The position numbers and the translations under genes are program-made. DNA of 33,707 nt from Acidobacteriota bacterium (GTDB lineage: Bacteria > Acidobacteriota > Terriglobia > Acidiferrales > UBA7541): the NCBI GenBank assembly GCA_003224175.1, contig QHYQ01000006.1, positions 1 through 33,707 on the forward strand, in the 5' to 3' direction. Under the pieces are notes generated by a model. That model was given only the letters and a program-made list of their open reading frames with translations. It was not told the origin of the DNA and searched no databases. Below are positions 25,415 to 32,162 of this stretch, piece after piece. How positions within the stretch are numbered: the stretch's first letter is position 1; the number at the start of each line of letters is the position of its first letter.

Positions 25415-26023
25415 CTATTTTCGCTTGGATGCAACCACATGAGGTGGTAGGGCAAAGAAGCAGGCGAGTGCGAAACTCAGAGTCAAGCTTGCGGGTGCGC
25501 TCAGCCATGACAAACCGAGACAGACGAGGTAGAACACAGGGCCGAGCATATATTGGCGCGAAATCCTCTGCACGGACGCGGAGTCCACATCGTTAGCCAG
25601 AAGGCGGCGCTTGGCTGAGGAGGCATACCTCCAGAGCAGATTGAAGACCACGGCGATAAAAACATACGTCGCGTTGTACAGAATAAGAGCGGCCCGCTGA
25701 TCGGTCTCTCCCAGATGCGTGGCGAGCACAGCCGTCGGGAACGGAACGACGATAACACCCAGCAGGAGGAGCAGATTCAAAATGAGAAGCACGTCATCCG
25801 CACGGGCAATATGCGTAAAAAGCCGGTGGTGATTGATCCACATAATTCCAATAAAAGCGAAACTTATGAGGAATGAGAGGTAAGAGGGCCATTGGCTCAG
25901 CAATTCCCGGGACAATGAGCCGCTTCCGGCAGGGGGAATCTTGATCTCTAGAATCAGTAACGTGATGGCAATGGCGAACACGCCGTCGGCAAAAGCTTCG
26001 ATGCGGCTCGTTTCAGCCGTCAC
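25415..26023 (-). CDS. TMEM175-family potassium channel-like protein (DUF1211)
   Basis: A 202-residue polytopic membrane protein with six hydrophobic segments. The defining TM1 motif is RIEAFADGVFAIAITLLILE (family R-x-x-x-F-S/A-D-G-V-F/I-A-I-x-x-T-L), which lines the pore in bacterial TMEM175 channels. The GTG at 26023 is the only plausible start just before the motif. It has no ribosome binding site of its own but overlaps the stop of an 11-codon leader (26020-26055) as GTGA. K+ conductance is inferred from the family. It is divergent from the short-chain dehydrogenase gene. Confidence 0.85.
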   Translation of the reverse strand: MTAETSRIEAFADGVFAIAITLLILEIKIPPAGSGSLSRELLSQWPSYLSFLISFAFIGIMWINHHRLFTHIARADDVLLILNLLLLLGVIVVPFPTAVLATHLGETDQRAALILYNATYVFIAVVFNLLWRYASSAKRRLLANDVDSASVQRISRQYMLGPVFYLVCLGLSWLSAPASLTLSFALACFFALPPHVVASKRK

Positions 26024-26055
26024 TGGTAATCGTCCTCGGGCGCGATACGCGTCAT
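26020..26055 (-). CDS. Possible 11-codon leader peptide translationally coupled to the TMEM175 gene
   Basis: ATG 26055 opens a short frame MTRIAPEDDYQ ending in TGA at 26020-26022. The strongest ribosome binding site in this region (GGAGGAAT) is about 9 bases before this ATG and not before the TMEM175 GTG start. The leader stop and the channel start overlap as GTGA, the usual geometry for termination-reinitiation. Alternatively the ATG was the original start of the channel gene and a base was lost or gained between it and codon 1. Confidence 0.4.
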   Translation of the reverse strand: MTRIAPEDDYQ

Positions 26056-26154
26056 CGGTCTTATTCCTCCGCAGGTGAGCGCCTGCTCATGCTCATCATC
26101 GACCCAGGCAAGATACGCGGTAAGAGCGGCAATGTGAATGCGCTATTTTTTCTG

Positions 26155-26164
26155 ATGTTAACAT
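26155..26164. promoter_or_regulatory. ATGTTAACAT palindrome in divergent promoter region
   Basis: A perfect 10-base palindrome lies between the divergent TMEM175 leader and the short-chain dehydrogenase gene. A weak -10-like TATTCT (26169-26174) follows 4 bases later, on the dehydrogenase side. The position suits an operator, but the motif is short and may be chance. Confidence 0.2.
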
Positions 26165-26200
26165 TCGATATTCTGCAAGAGACAGAGCTCTGGAGGAGAG

Positions 26201-26905
26201 ATGAACCTGCGAAATGCGACGGCTTTGATCACGGGCGGAAGTAGCGGCATCGGACGCGCCATAGCCCAAACGCTCGCTTCGAGCGGAGCGCGCGTAGCCA
26301 TCACCGGGCGTGACAGAGGCCGGCTGACGGAGACCGCTCTGGCTCTGAAGGCTCTGCCCATCGTTGCAGACGTGGCGAATGAAGCCGACGTGGAGCGGAC
26401 TTATCAAGAACTTTTCAAGGCGTTCGGGGAACTGGATATCTTGGTGAATAACGCGGGCGTGGGTGTGTTCAAGAATTTGGTTGAATTCGACCGCTCCAGC
26501 TTTGAGTCTGTTTTTGCCACCAATGTTACAGGGGCCATGCTCATGGCTCGGGAAGCGGCAAAACACTTCATCGCACGCCAGCGAGGTAATATCGTCAACA
26601 TCGCCTCGACCGCTGGCTTGCGCGGGGCTCCGAATGGCACCGCCTATTATGCCAGCAAGTTCGCCTTGCGCGGCATGACTGAGTGCTGGCGGGCCGAGCT
26701 TCGCCGCTATAACATTCGCGTCTTCCTGATCAATCCAAGCGAAGTTCTCACAAACTTCTTTGCTACTGCCGGCTTATCCCAGAAGGAAAATCCCACCAAG
26801 CTGCGAGGCGAGGAGATCGCCTATATGGTGAAGGCGGCGCTGGAGATGGATGATCGCGGCTTTACACCTGAATTATCGATCTTCGCTACAAATCCCAAGG
26901 ATTGA
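26201..26905 (+). CDS. Short-chain dehydrogenase/reductase (classical SDR)
   Basis: A cytoplasmic NAD(P)-dependent oxidoreductase of 234 residues. The cofactor motif TGGSSGIG is at 11-18, NNAG at 83-86, the catalytic Ser136 region is IASTAG, and the Y-x-x-x-K is Tyr149-Lys153 (YYASK). The Arg in ITGRDRGRL after the second strand favours NADP(H). The C-terminus is complete. Ribosome binding site GGAGGAGAG precedes ATG 26201. It resembles 3-oxoacyl-ACP reductase-type SDRs, but the substrate cannot be fixed from sequence. Confidence 0.9.
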   Translation: MNLRNATALITGGSSGIGRAIAQTLASSGARVAITGRDRGRLTETALALKALPIVADVANEADVERTYQELFKAFGELDILVNNAGVGVFKNLVEFDRSSFESVFATNVTGAMLMAREAAKHFIARQRGNIVNIASTAGLRGAPNGTAYYASKFALRGMTECWRAELRRYNIRVFLINPSEVLTNFFATAGLSQKENPTKLRGEEIAYMVKAALEMDDRGFTPELSIFATNPKD

Positions 26906-26919
26906 GGCGGAGCGGCTGG

Positions 26920-27135
26920 TCAACTCACGATAATCGAGTCTTGATATTCGGCAAAGTCGGAGAGCAACTTTTCCAAGGAAATCGAGGGATGCCAAAAAAT
27001 TGTCGGCGCCGGAATTACCTGAACGTCGAGAACAGATTGCTTATTGTGCCGTATCTTCTCGCGATTCTTTAGCTTGCCTTTAACCTTCATGACTGGAGTA
27101 TACCGCTTTGCCAGCGTAGCGAAGCCATACCACAA
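26920..27135 (-). CDS. Possible small hypothetical protein
   Basis: An open frame of 71 codons (or 56 from an internal ATG giving MKVKGKLKNREKIRHNKQ). The product is basic at the N-terminus and ends FWHPSISLEKLLSDFAEYQD plus SIIVS. I recognise no family. There is no clear ribosome binding site before either ATG. It is convergent with the SDR gene and upstream of the terminator region of the next small gene. It could be a remnant or non-coding. Confidence 0.25.
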   Translation of the reverse strand: MWYGFATLAKRYTPVMKVKGKLKNREKIRHNKQSVLDVQVIPAPTIFWHPSISLEKLLSDFAEYQDSIIVS

Positions 27136-27187
27136 CCTCCTAAACGGGCAAGGCAGGAATCATTAAAGGACGTCAAAAATAGAGCCT

Positions 27188-27215
27188 AAAACAAAAAGCG
27201 GCCCAGAAGGGCCGC
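27188..27215 (-). terminator. Rho-independent terminator (minus strand)
   Basis: On the minus strand GCGGCCC, loop TTCT and GGGCCGC (27215-27198) are followed by TTTTTGTTTT. A 7-bp all-GC stem, tetraloop and U tract make this a canonical intrinsic terminator. It begins 27 bases after the stop of the small Lys/Thr/Ala-rich peptide gene at 27242-27448, which it clearly serves. Confidence 0.88.
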
Positions 27216-27241
27216 CTTTCGGTGGAAACAAAGCCGCGAAG

Positions 27242-27448
27242 TTACTTCGAGGGGCTCGCGGTGTTGTCCGTCTTCTTTGCCTTCGTGTCCTTGGCTTTCG
27301 TGGTCTTAGCCTTCGCGTTCTTCGTGCTCTTCTTCGCCGTCTTGGCGGCTGGGGCCGGCGTCGTCGTCGAACCACTATTCTGAGTCTGAGCCATCGCCAA
27401 GCTGGCTCCAAACATAAGCGTTACGACCAACATCAGTAGCTTCTTCAT
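27242..27448 (-). CDS. Small exported Lys/Thr/Ala-rich protein
   Basis: A 68-residue protein with a clear signal peptide (MKKLLMLVVTLMFGASLAMA, cleaved before QTQN) and a mature tail of about 48 residues made almost only of Lys, Ala, Thr, Asn, Pro and Ser in a repetitive KNAKAKTTKAKDTKAKKTD pattern. AAGGAG lies about 6 bases before ATG. It has its own strong terminator downstream, so it is a single-gene transcript. The low-complexity cationic tail could bind DNA, polysaccharide or acidic surfaces. Similar short Lys/Ala-rich exported proteins are common in Acidobacteria; function unknown. Confidence 0.8.
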   Translation of the reverse strand: MKKLLMLVVTLMFGASLAMAQTQNSGSTTTPAPAAKTAKKSTKNAKAKTTKAKDTKAKKTDNTASPSK

Positions 27449-27579
27449 GCCTTCTCCTTCAGAGATTTAGAGTCTCGAACTAAAGCCATTGTCCAGGGCG
27501 AGCTGCTCCCGAGAGCGTATTAAGATTGTGCCCTTACTGCAAGGAAATTTTACCTCGTCCAGCCGTATTAGTTAAGCAG

Positions 27580-28752
27580 CTACCGGGCTACGGGCTTGCC
27601 CGCCGCCGGCGCCGCCGGTTTAGCGAACTTGGCTGCGTCGATTGGCAAATTCGCTTTAACTTCGCTCAACTCGGTGCTCGATCTCCCGTCCGTCCACGTC
27701 GTCGTCCAGCGGAATGGCATTTTCACGCCGGAGACATCGCGATAATCGGTGTAGTCAATCTGCGTCGGGTTGAGCCCAACCGGAGAATTCGTATAGCGTA
27801 CCTGCCTCACGAGCAGCCCCGATTCCTTATCGAAATATAGCTTTACCGGGAAAATCCCGCCGCTGTCTCCCTGAACGACTTCGACCTCACGATCATTGAT
27901 GGTGGTCAGATAGCCGACGCGCCCCTCGCTGAAGCTTTGCTTGATGCGCGCTGGAAAAGCAAGGTCGGCATCCACCTTGACCGCTTCCAGAAATTGGCCC
28001 GTCAATTCCAGCAATGGCACTGGTCTGCCCGGCTCTGCCACCCAACCCGCGCGACCGTCGTAAGTGGTCGTCCAATCACCATTGGATGTGTGAATGATCG
28101 TCACGCGTTGCCCAGGAGCCTTGGCCATGATTTCGATCGGGCTTTTCTCAATTTCTGCATAACCCTGATAAGTGCCTTTGGCGCTGACACTGGTGATGCT
28201 CGCCAAGCGCTGCGCGCCACCGAGCGCCTGAATGTACTTGTCGAGAATTCGTTCCGCTGGAGGTTCCCCCGCAGCCTGGTCCGTAATCACATCCGGTTCT
28301 TCGACGACCGGCGCGCTGTACTGCTCCGCCAGGTTCGGAGTGACCTTCGGAAGATCAGTGCCGCGGTGACAGGAGTAGCAAGTCAACTTGCGACTTCCGC
28401 CAAAGTAACTCTTATTGATGGCGTTCATCATCAGGACCATCTTCCGCGCGGTCTGTTTATGGGCGTTGTCTTTGGCATAGCCCGCCCAACTGCTCTCGTC
28501 ATCGTGGCAGAATTCGCAACTCTCGCCAATTGAGGCAGAAAAGAAGCCCATTGTGGCGAGGAATTGGTTTTCAGGAATACCTCGGAGTACTTGAATATTC
28601 TTGTAGACGTCTTCCGCCATTAATTCTTTCTGCGCGGGCGGCTGCTGGGCGATTTGTTGCCCAGCCGTTTGAGCGGCGATTTGGCCGTGGGCCCTTGCGC
28701 CTGTCAACGGGATGCCGAGGAGAAACGCGATGGGGATCGCGCGAATGGTCAT
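27580..28752 (-). CDS. Two-haem c-type cytochrome, reaction-centre cytochrome subunit-like, with extra C-terminal domain
   Basis: An exported protein of 390 residues from ATG 28752, which has GAGG four bases upstream; a longer frame would overlap the upstream gene. A signal peptide ends near ARAHGQ. The N-terminal part (about 45-140) resembles the photosynthetic reaction-centre cytochrome c family found in non-phototrophic Acidobacteria: YKNIQVLRGIPENQFLATMG, then the haem sites CEFCH and CYSCH. Two haems are expected. The second half (about 165-390) is a beta-rich domain (YIQALGGAQRLASITSVSAK, IMAKAPGQRVTIIHTSNGDW, YFDKESGLLVRQVRYTNSPV) resembling lipoprotein-sorting/LolA-like folds. It follows the unnamed exported protein by 19 bases. 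Periplasmic electron transfer is likely; partner unknown. Confidence 0.88.
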   Translation of the reverse strand: MTIRAIPIAFLLGIPLTGARAHGQIAAQTAGQQIAQQPPAQKELMAEDVYKNIQVLRGIPENQFLATMGFFSASIGESCEFCHDDESSWAGYAKDNAHKQTARKMVLMMNAINKSYFGGSRKLTCYSCHRGTDLPKVTPNLAEQYSAPVVEEPDVITDQAAGEPPAERILDKYIQALGGAQRLASITSVSAKGTYQGYAEIEKSPIEIMAKAPGQRVTIIHTSNGDWTTTYDGRAGWVAEPGRPVPLLELTGQFLEAVKVDADLAFPARIKQSFSEGRVGYLTTINDREVEVVQGDSGGIFPVKLYFDKESGLLVRQVRYTNSPVGLNPTQIDYTDYRDVSGVKMPFRWTTTWTDGRSSTELSEVKANLPIDAAKFAKPAAPAAGKPVAR

Positions 28753-28771
28753 TTGCCTCGATCGTTTGGAT

Positions 28772-29605
28772 TTACTTTGCGGGATCGGCAGTGCCACCGG
28801 GATGTCCAATGATGTTCATGTAGGCGATGCCTTCGGATGGAATGCAGAGCTGCTCCTCGAGTTCCTGGTTAGGAATCCACTTGAAAGGTACGCCGGTGAG
28901 TTCTTCAAACGGTGAAATATAAGTCTTGGGATCGTCAATCGTGACGCTCATATGCAAAGTGTCGTGATCCACGCGCGTGTAGCGTTCCTGCACACGCATG
29001 TCCACGCTGTGAGGATGGCCCGACGTATCGAGCCAGCTCCTGTCATCCATGCCGATGCTATCAATGACGAATGTGTAGTCCCCGTCCCAATGCCCCACGG
29101 AATAGCCATACCAGCGCGAAGGCGCGCCATCTTTGGTGTCGATGCTCTTGGGAAGCTCTCGCCCGTCCGTCCAGATTTCGCGCCAGACTCTTTGGTACTG
29201 ATGGAGCACGATCATGCGGTCCGGTAGCTGAGCAAAGCGCATGCCTCTTGTCTCGTTGATAACATTGCGGGGAAACCCCAAGGGATCGCACGTCATCAGC
29301 GGATCATTCGTGTTCGCCAGGTGGTATACCGGTTCGGGCTTATTGAGCTTGAAGCGCTGCTCACCAAGGGGCGTGAAGGGAGGAAAATTGCGCCCGATGG
29401 AAGCGACAGGACCCGTCCAAGCGCCGTTCAGATCACGCTTGGGAGCAGGTGCCGACGGTTTCGCCTCGGCATTCAGCTTTTCGAAAAGAGTGCGGGTCTT
29501 TGGCACGTGAGTCGTTTCGTCATCACTTGTTTGGGCTGTAGCAAATGAAGCCAAAGCGAGCACACCCGCCAAGCCCACGATTGCCCGGCCAGCTATTCCT
29601 CGCAT
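28772..29605 (-). CDS. Exported protein of unnamed family (paralogue of the gene at 11522-12406)
   Basis: A 277-residue protein with a signal peptide (about 1-24, ending ATAQ). It matches the protein at 11522-12406 through ordered motifs: LNGAWTGP, TCDPLGFPRN, LHQYQRVWREIWTDGRELPK, WYGYSVGHWDGDYTFVIDS, GMDDRSWLDTSGHPHSVDM, VQERYTRVDHDTL and DDPKTYI, and a late Glu/Cys pair (EEQLCIPSE against EELCVPSEE). I know no named domain for it. AGGAG is 6-7 bases before the ATG. It lies between a double VOC protein (16 bases upstream) and the reaction-centre-like cytochrome (19 bases downstream), clearly one operon, so an extracytoplasmic role linked to electron transfer or aromatic/dicarbonyl chemistry is conceivable, not shown. 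Confidence 0.82.
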   Translation of the reverse strand: MRGIAGRAIVGLAGVLALASFATAQTSDDETTHVPKTRTLFEKLNAEAKPSAPAPKRDLNGAWTGPVASIGRNFPPFTPLGEQRFKLNKPEPVYHLANTNDPLMTCDPLGFPRNVINETRGMRFAQLPDRMIVLHQYQRVWREIWTDGRELPKSIDTKDGAPSRWYGYSVGHWDGDYTFVIDSIGMDDRSWLDTSGHPHSVDMRVQERYTRVDHDTLHMSVTIDDPKTYISPFEELTGVPFKWIPNQELEEQLCIPSEGIAYMNIIGHPGGTADPAK

Positions 29606-29621
29606 TCCACGCTCCTACTGC

Positions 29622-30452
29622 TTACAGCTTGCCCAAGCCCTCGTTCAGCTCGATGTAAGTGCCCCACGGATCCGTGACGAACGCGAGGGCAATGCCCAGA
29701 TCGGGCCGGGGAGTATAAGGCATGTCGAGCTTGATCCCCGCGGCTTCAGCCTTCTTGCAAAAGGCCTCGAGTCCTTTGATCTCGAAGCCGATGTGGTCGA
29801 GTTCTCGTCCCTTGGTTCCCACGGTCGGCGTGTCGGATTTCGCGAAGGTCAGGTTCACTCCCGGCAGGTCGGCAGCCTCGAATTGCCCGCGCTTGCCTGG
29901 CTTGGCGCCAAACGTCTTGGCGTACCACGCCTGTATGGCCAACACAGAGTTCGTGCCGCCCGCATCCGCCACGAAGAAGTGAACGTGGTGAAACTTAATC
30001 GGCACGGTCTGCATCGCGTCTTCGAGAATTTCGATCCGCGCGAGGTCGTCGGGCGAGTGCAGATAGATCTGTTTCGCGTTCGCTGGGTTTGGAGGCTCCA
30101 TGATCAGCCCTGCGGCCTTCCACTTGGACCTCGCCTCGACCACGTTTGGCACCAGGAAGCCGATATGATTCACGGTCGATCCCACGGTGCCGGCCGGCGG
30201 GTCCATGGCTTTGCGGATCAGGATCAGTACGCCGGGGAATTTCACCACTTCGTTCGCGCCGAGCTTGGCGATGGGCGTGCCGCCGACGGCGATCCAAAAC
30301 TTCTTGGCCCCATCCACGTCCTGCACCGCGAAGTGCACGTGGCCCATCGCGACGCCCACACTACCTGGGTCGGCGAGCTGAGCCCATGCAACAGGTGCGG
30401 GCAGTATTGCGACAAGCCCCAGAATCCCGAGAATACAAATCATCTTCTTCAT
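29622..30452 (-). CDS. Exported double VOC (glyoxalase/dioxygenase-like) protein
   Basis: A 276-residue protein with a signal peptide (MKKMICILGILGLVAILPAP, cleaved near AWAQ) and two vicinal-oxygen-chelate domains. Domain 1 (about 35-150) has GHVHFAVQDVD, NHIGFLVPN and ARIEILED; domain 2 (about 153-275) has HHVHFFVAD, DHIGFEIKG and TYIELNEG. Each half therefore keeps a His, a His and a Glu in the positions that bind metal in the family. Substrate unknown: glyoxalase, dioxygenase or resistance-type functions all occur. GGAGGAAA stands before the ATG. It is the first gene of the operon with the unnamed exported protein and cytochrome. Confidence 0.87.
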   Translation of the reverse strand: MKKMICILGILGLVAILPAPVAWAQLADPGSVGVAMGHVHFAVQDVDGAKKFWIAVGGTPIAKLGANEVVKFPGVLILIRKAMDPPAGTVGSTVNHIGFLVPNVVEARSKWKAAGLIMEPPNPANAKQIYLHSPDDLARIEILEDAMQTVPIKFHHVHFFVADAGGTNSVLAIQAWYAKTFGAKPGKRGQFEAADLPGVNLTFAKSDTPTVGTKGRELDHIGFEIKGLEAFCKKAEAAGIKLDMPYTPRPDLGIALAFVTDPWGTYIELNEGLGKL

Positions 30453-30551
30453 GTTTTCCTCCAGTAAGAAATCGCGAGAGCGAGCTTTCGACCAAGTAAC
30501 GTAGCCACCTCCGGTCCCACCGATAGGAGCCGGGACGACTCAGATCTATAG

Positions 30552-30570
30552 AAAAAGTCGGTTCGCGACT
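30552..30570 (-). terminator. Probable short intrinsic terminator after the DUF1330 gene
   Basis: On the minus strand AGTCG, loop CGAAC and CGACT (30570-30556) are followed by TTTTC. The stem overlaps the TAG stop of the DUF1330 gene. The stem is only five base pairs, so strength is doubtful. It separates this gene from the VOC operon that begins at 30452. Confidence 0.45.
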
Positions 30571-30958
30571 AAGGCGCGACGCCCTCGGCAATGAATACGC
30601 GGCTCGTAGCCGAGCTATGCCGGATGGGTTTGATCGCCTCGTACGCGGCGGAATTCTCCCAGGCTCGGGCTTTCTCCGCGCTGTCAAAAGCGATCACTAC
30701 GAAGCGATCCTTGGGCGCTGTGCCCTCGACGCCCTCAATCTTGCCGCCGCGAACAAGGTAATGACCGTTGAAGGGCGCCAGCGTCTCCGGAACCTTGGCC
30801 CCATATTTCGCGAAGGTAGCGGCGTCGTGGACATCAACTTCCGCGATCACGTAGCCAGCCGGCGTCTTGGCTTGCTGCGCATGAATGACCATGGCCCCAA
30901 CGACGCCCATCGCGACGCCAGCCAGCACCGCCAGTGCCAATTTGTGATTCGTTCTCAT
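30569..30958 (-). CDS. Exported DUF1330 protein
   Basis: A 129-residue protein with a signal peptide (HKLALAVLAGVAMGVVGAMV then IHAQQ) and one DUF1330 domain, a dimeric ferredoxin-like alpha/beta barrel fold: GYVIAEVDVHDAATFAKYGA, KVPETLAPFNGHYLVRGGKI, RFVVIAFDSAEKARAWENSA and AAYEAIKPIRHSSATSRVFI. DUF1330 has no assigned function; most members are cytoplasmic, and the exported form is seen in Acidobacteria and Proteobacteria. A GGGGGAAAAGAA stretch precedes the ATG. It lies between the NHL gene and the VOC operon on the same strand. Confidence 0.87.
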   Translation of the reverse strand: MRTNHKLALAVLAGVAMGVVGAMVIHAQQAKTPAGYVIAEVDVHDAATFAKYGAKVPETLAPFNGHYLVRGGKIEGVEGTAPKDRFVVIAFDSAEKARAWENSAAYEAIKPIRHSSATSRVFIAEGVAP

Positions 30959-31148
30959 GGGTTCTTTTCCCCCTTTGTATTTGCTCCGAGCAGTCCGCGC
31001 AGGATGCTACACCAGTTGCCCGTGTGTGCGGAAGGGGCGCGACTGGAACAACCAGACCCTATGCCCCGGGATATCGCTCCGAGCCAACCACAGGCCGTTG
31101 AGCGCCTGCAGGTTGTAACGAGCTGAAGATTGCTAATTCGAAGCTGCG

Positions 31149-32162
31149 CTACTTCTTCGCGAACCTTCGAAAATTCATCGTGTTGGTAAAGCCACCATAA
31201 ACGTTACCCTGGTCGTCTGCGGCGACGGCTTCCAGCGTGTTCGTTTCCGACCAGGGAATGAACTCCGTGACTTTGCCGTCCTTGACCTTCCCGATTCGAA
31301 TGCCTTGCTGGAAGCCGGGATTGGTCTTGTCAGTCGAGGTCGAGTCGGAGACGTAGATGATATTCTTCTTGTCGATAAATATTCCGCTGGGCCGCCCGAA
31401 TTGCCTCCATTCTTCGAGGAATTTGCCATTCTGGTCGAAGATCTGAATGCGGCTGTTCCCGCGGTCGGCAACGAAGAGTCGCCCGGCGGCATCCATGGCC
31501 AGCCCGTGCGGCGTGTCGAATTCGCCCAGGCCGGACCCTTTCTTGCCCCAAGCCTTGATGAATTTGCCCTCTTTCGTCAGCTTCACGATCCGCGCGTTCG
31601 TCTCGCCGCCATGTCCGTCGGCGACGAAGATGTCGCCATTCGGCACAACCAAAACGTCGGAAGGTCCGTTGAAGGTGTCCGGGCCATCGCCGGCGACGCC
31701 GGGCTTGCCCAACGTCATCAAGAGCTTTCCCTCCGGACTGAACTTCATGACCGTTTGCCCCTTGCCGTTCTTTGTCCTGCCGTCGCACACCCAAATGTTG
31801 TCTTCCCGATCCACGAACATACCGTGCGGATAATTGAACATTCCGGCGCCGAAGCTGGTCACGAGCTTGCCGAAGGCATCGAACTTCTGAATCGGCGCCA
31901 GATTCGACCCGGAGCAATCATCGGCCGTGCCGCAGCGGTCAAAAACCCAGACGCTCTTGCCGTCGCGGTCGATATCCACACCGATGGCCGCGCCCCACTT
32001 ACGCCCTTGGGGCAGTTTTGCCCAGCCTTCGTCCAAGTGATAGGGATTCGGCGCCGCATTCGGATCGGCGCCGGTTTGAGCGAAGCTTCCTTGCCCCTGC
32101 ATCCCCATCGTAGCGACGATGGCGAGGCCCAGTGCGTACCGAATGCGATATGCATGCCACAT
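31149..32162 (-). CDS. Exported NHL-repeat beta-propeller protein
   Basis: A 337-residue protein with a signal peptide (about 8-29, ending SFAQ) and six or so NHL repeats. Examples are IQKFDAFGKLVTSFGAGMFN with YPHGMFVDREDNIWVCDG, VMKFSPEGKLLMTLGKPG, IVKLTKEGKFIKAWGKKG with TPHGLAMDAAGRLFVADRGN, and IQIFDQNGKFLEEWRQFG. The pattern is like the peptidyl-alpha-hydroxyglycine alpha-amidating lyase propeller of peptide-amidating enzymes, but catalytic identity cannot be claimed. AAGGAGG is 8 bases before ATG 32162. The upstream cytochrome frame runs on across its first 304 bases because of the lesion near 32186. Confidence 0.88.
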   Translation of the reverse strand: MWHAYRIRYALGLAIVATMGMQGQGSFAQTGADPNAAPNPYHLDEGWAKLPQGRKWGAAIGVDIDRDGKSVWVFDRCGTADDCSGSNLAPIQKFDAFGKLVTSFGAGMFNYPHGMFVDREDNIWVCDGRTKNGKGQTVMKFSPEGKLLMTLGKPGVAGDGPDTFNGPSDVLVVPNGDIFVADGHGGETNARIVKLTKEGKFIKAWGKKGSGLGEFDTPHGLAMDAAGRLFVADRGNSRIQIFDQNGKFLEEWRQFGRPSGIFIDKKNIIYVSDSTSTDKTNPGFQQGIRIGKVKDGKVTEFIPWSETNTLEAVAADDQGNVYGGFTNTMNFRRFAKK

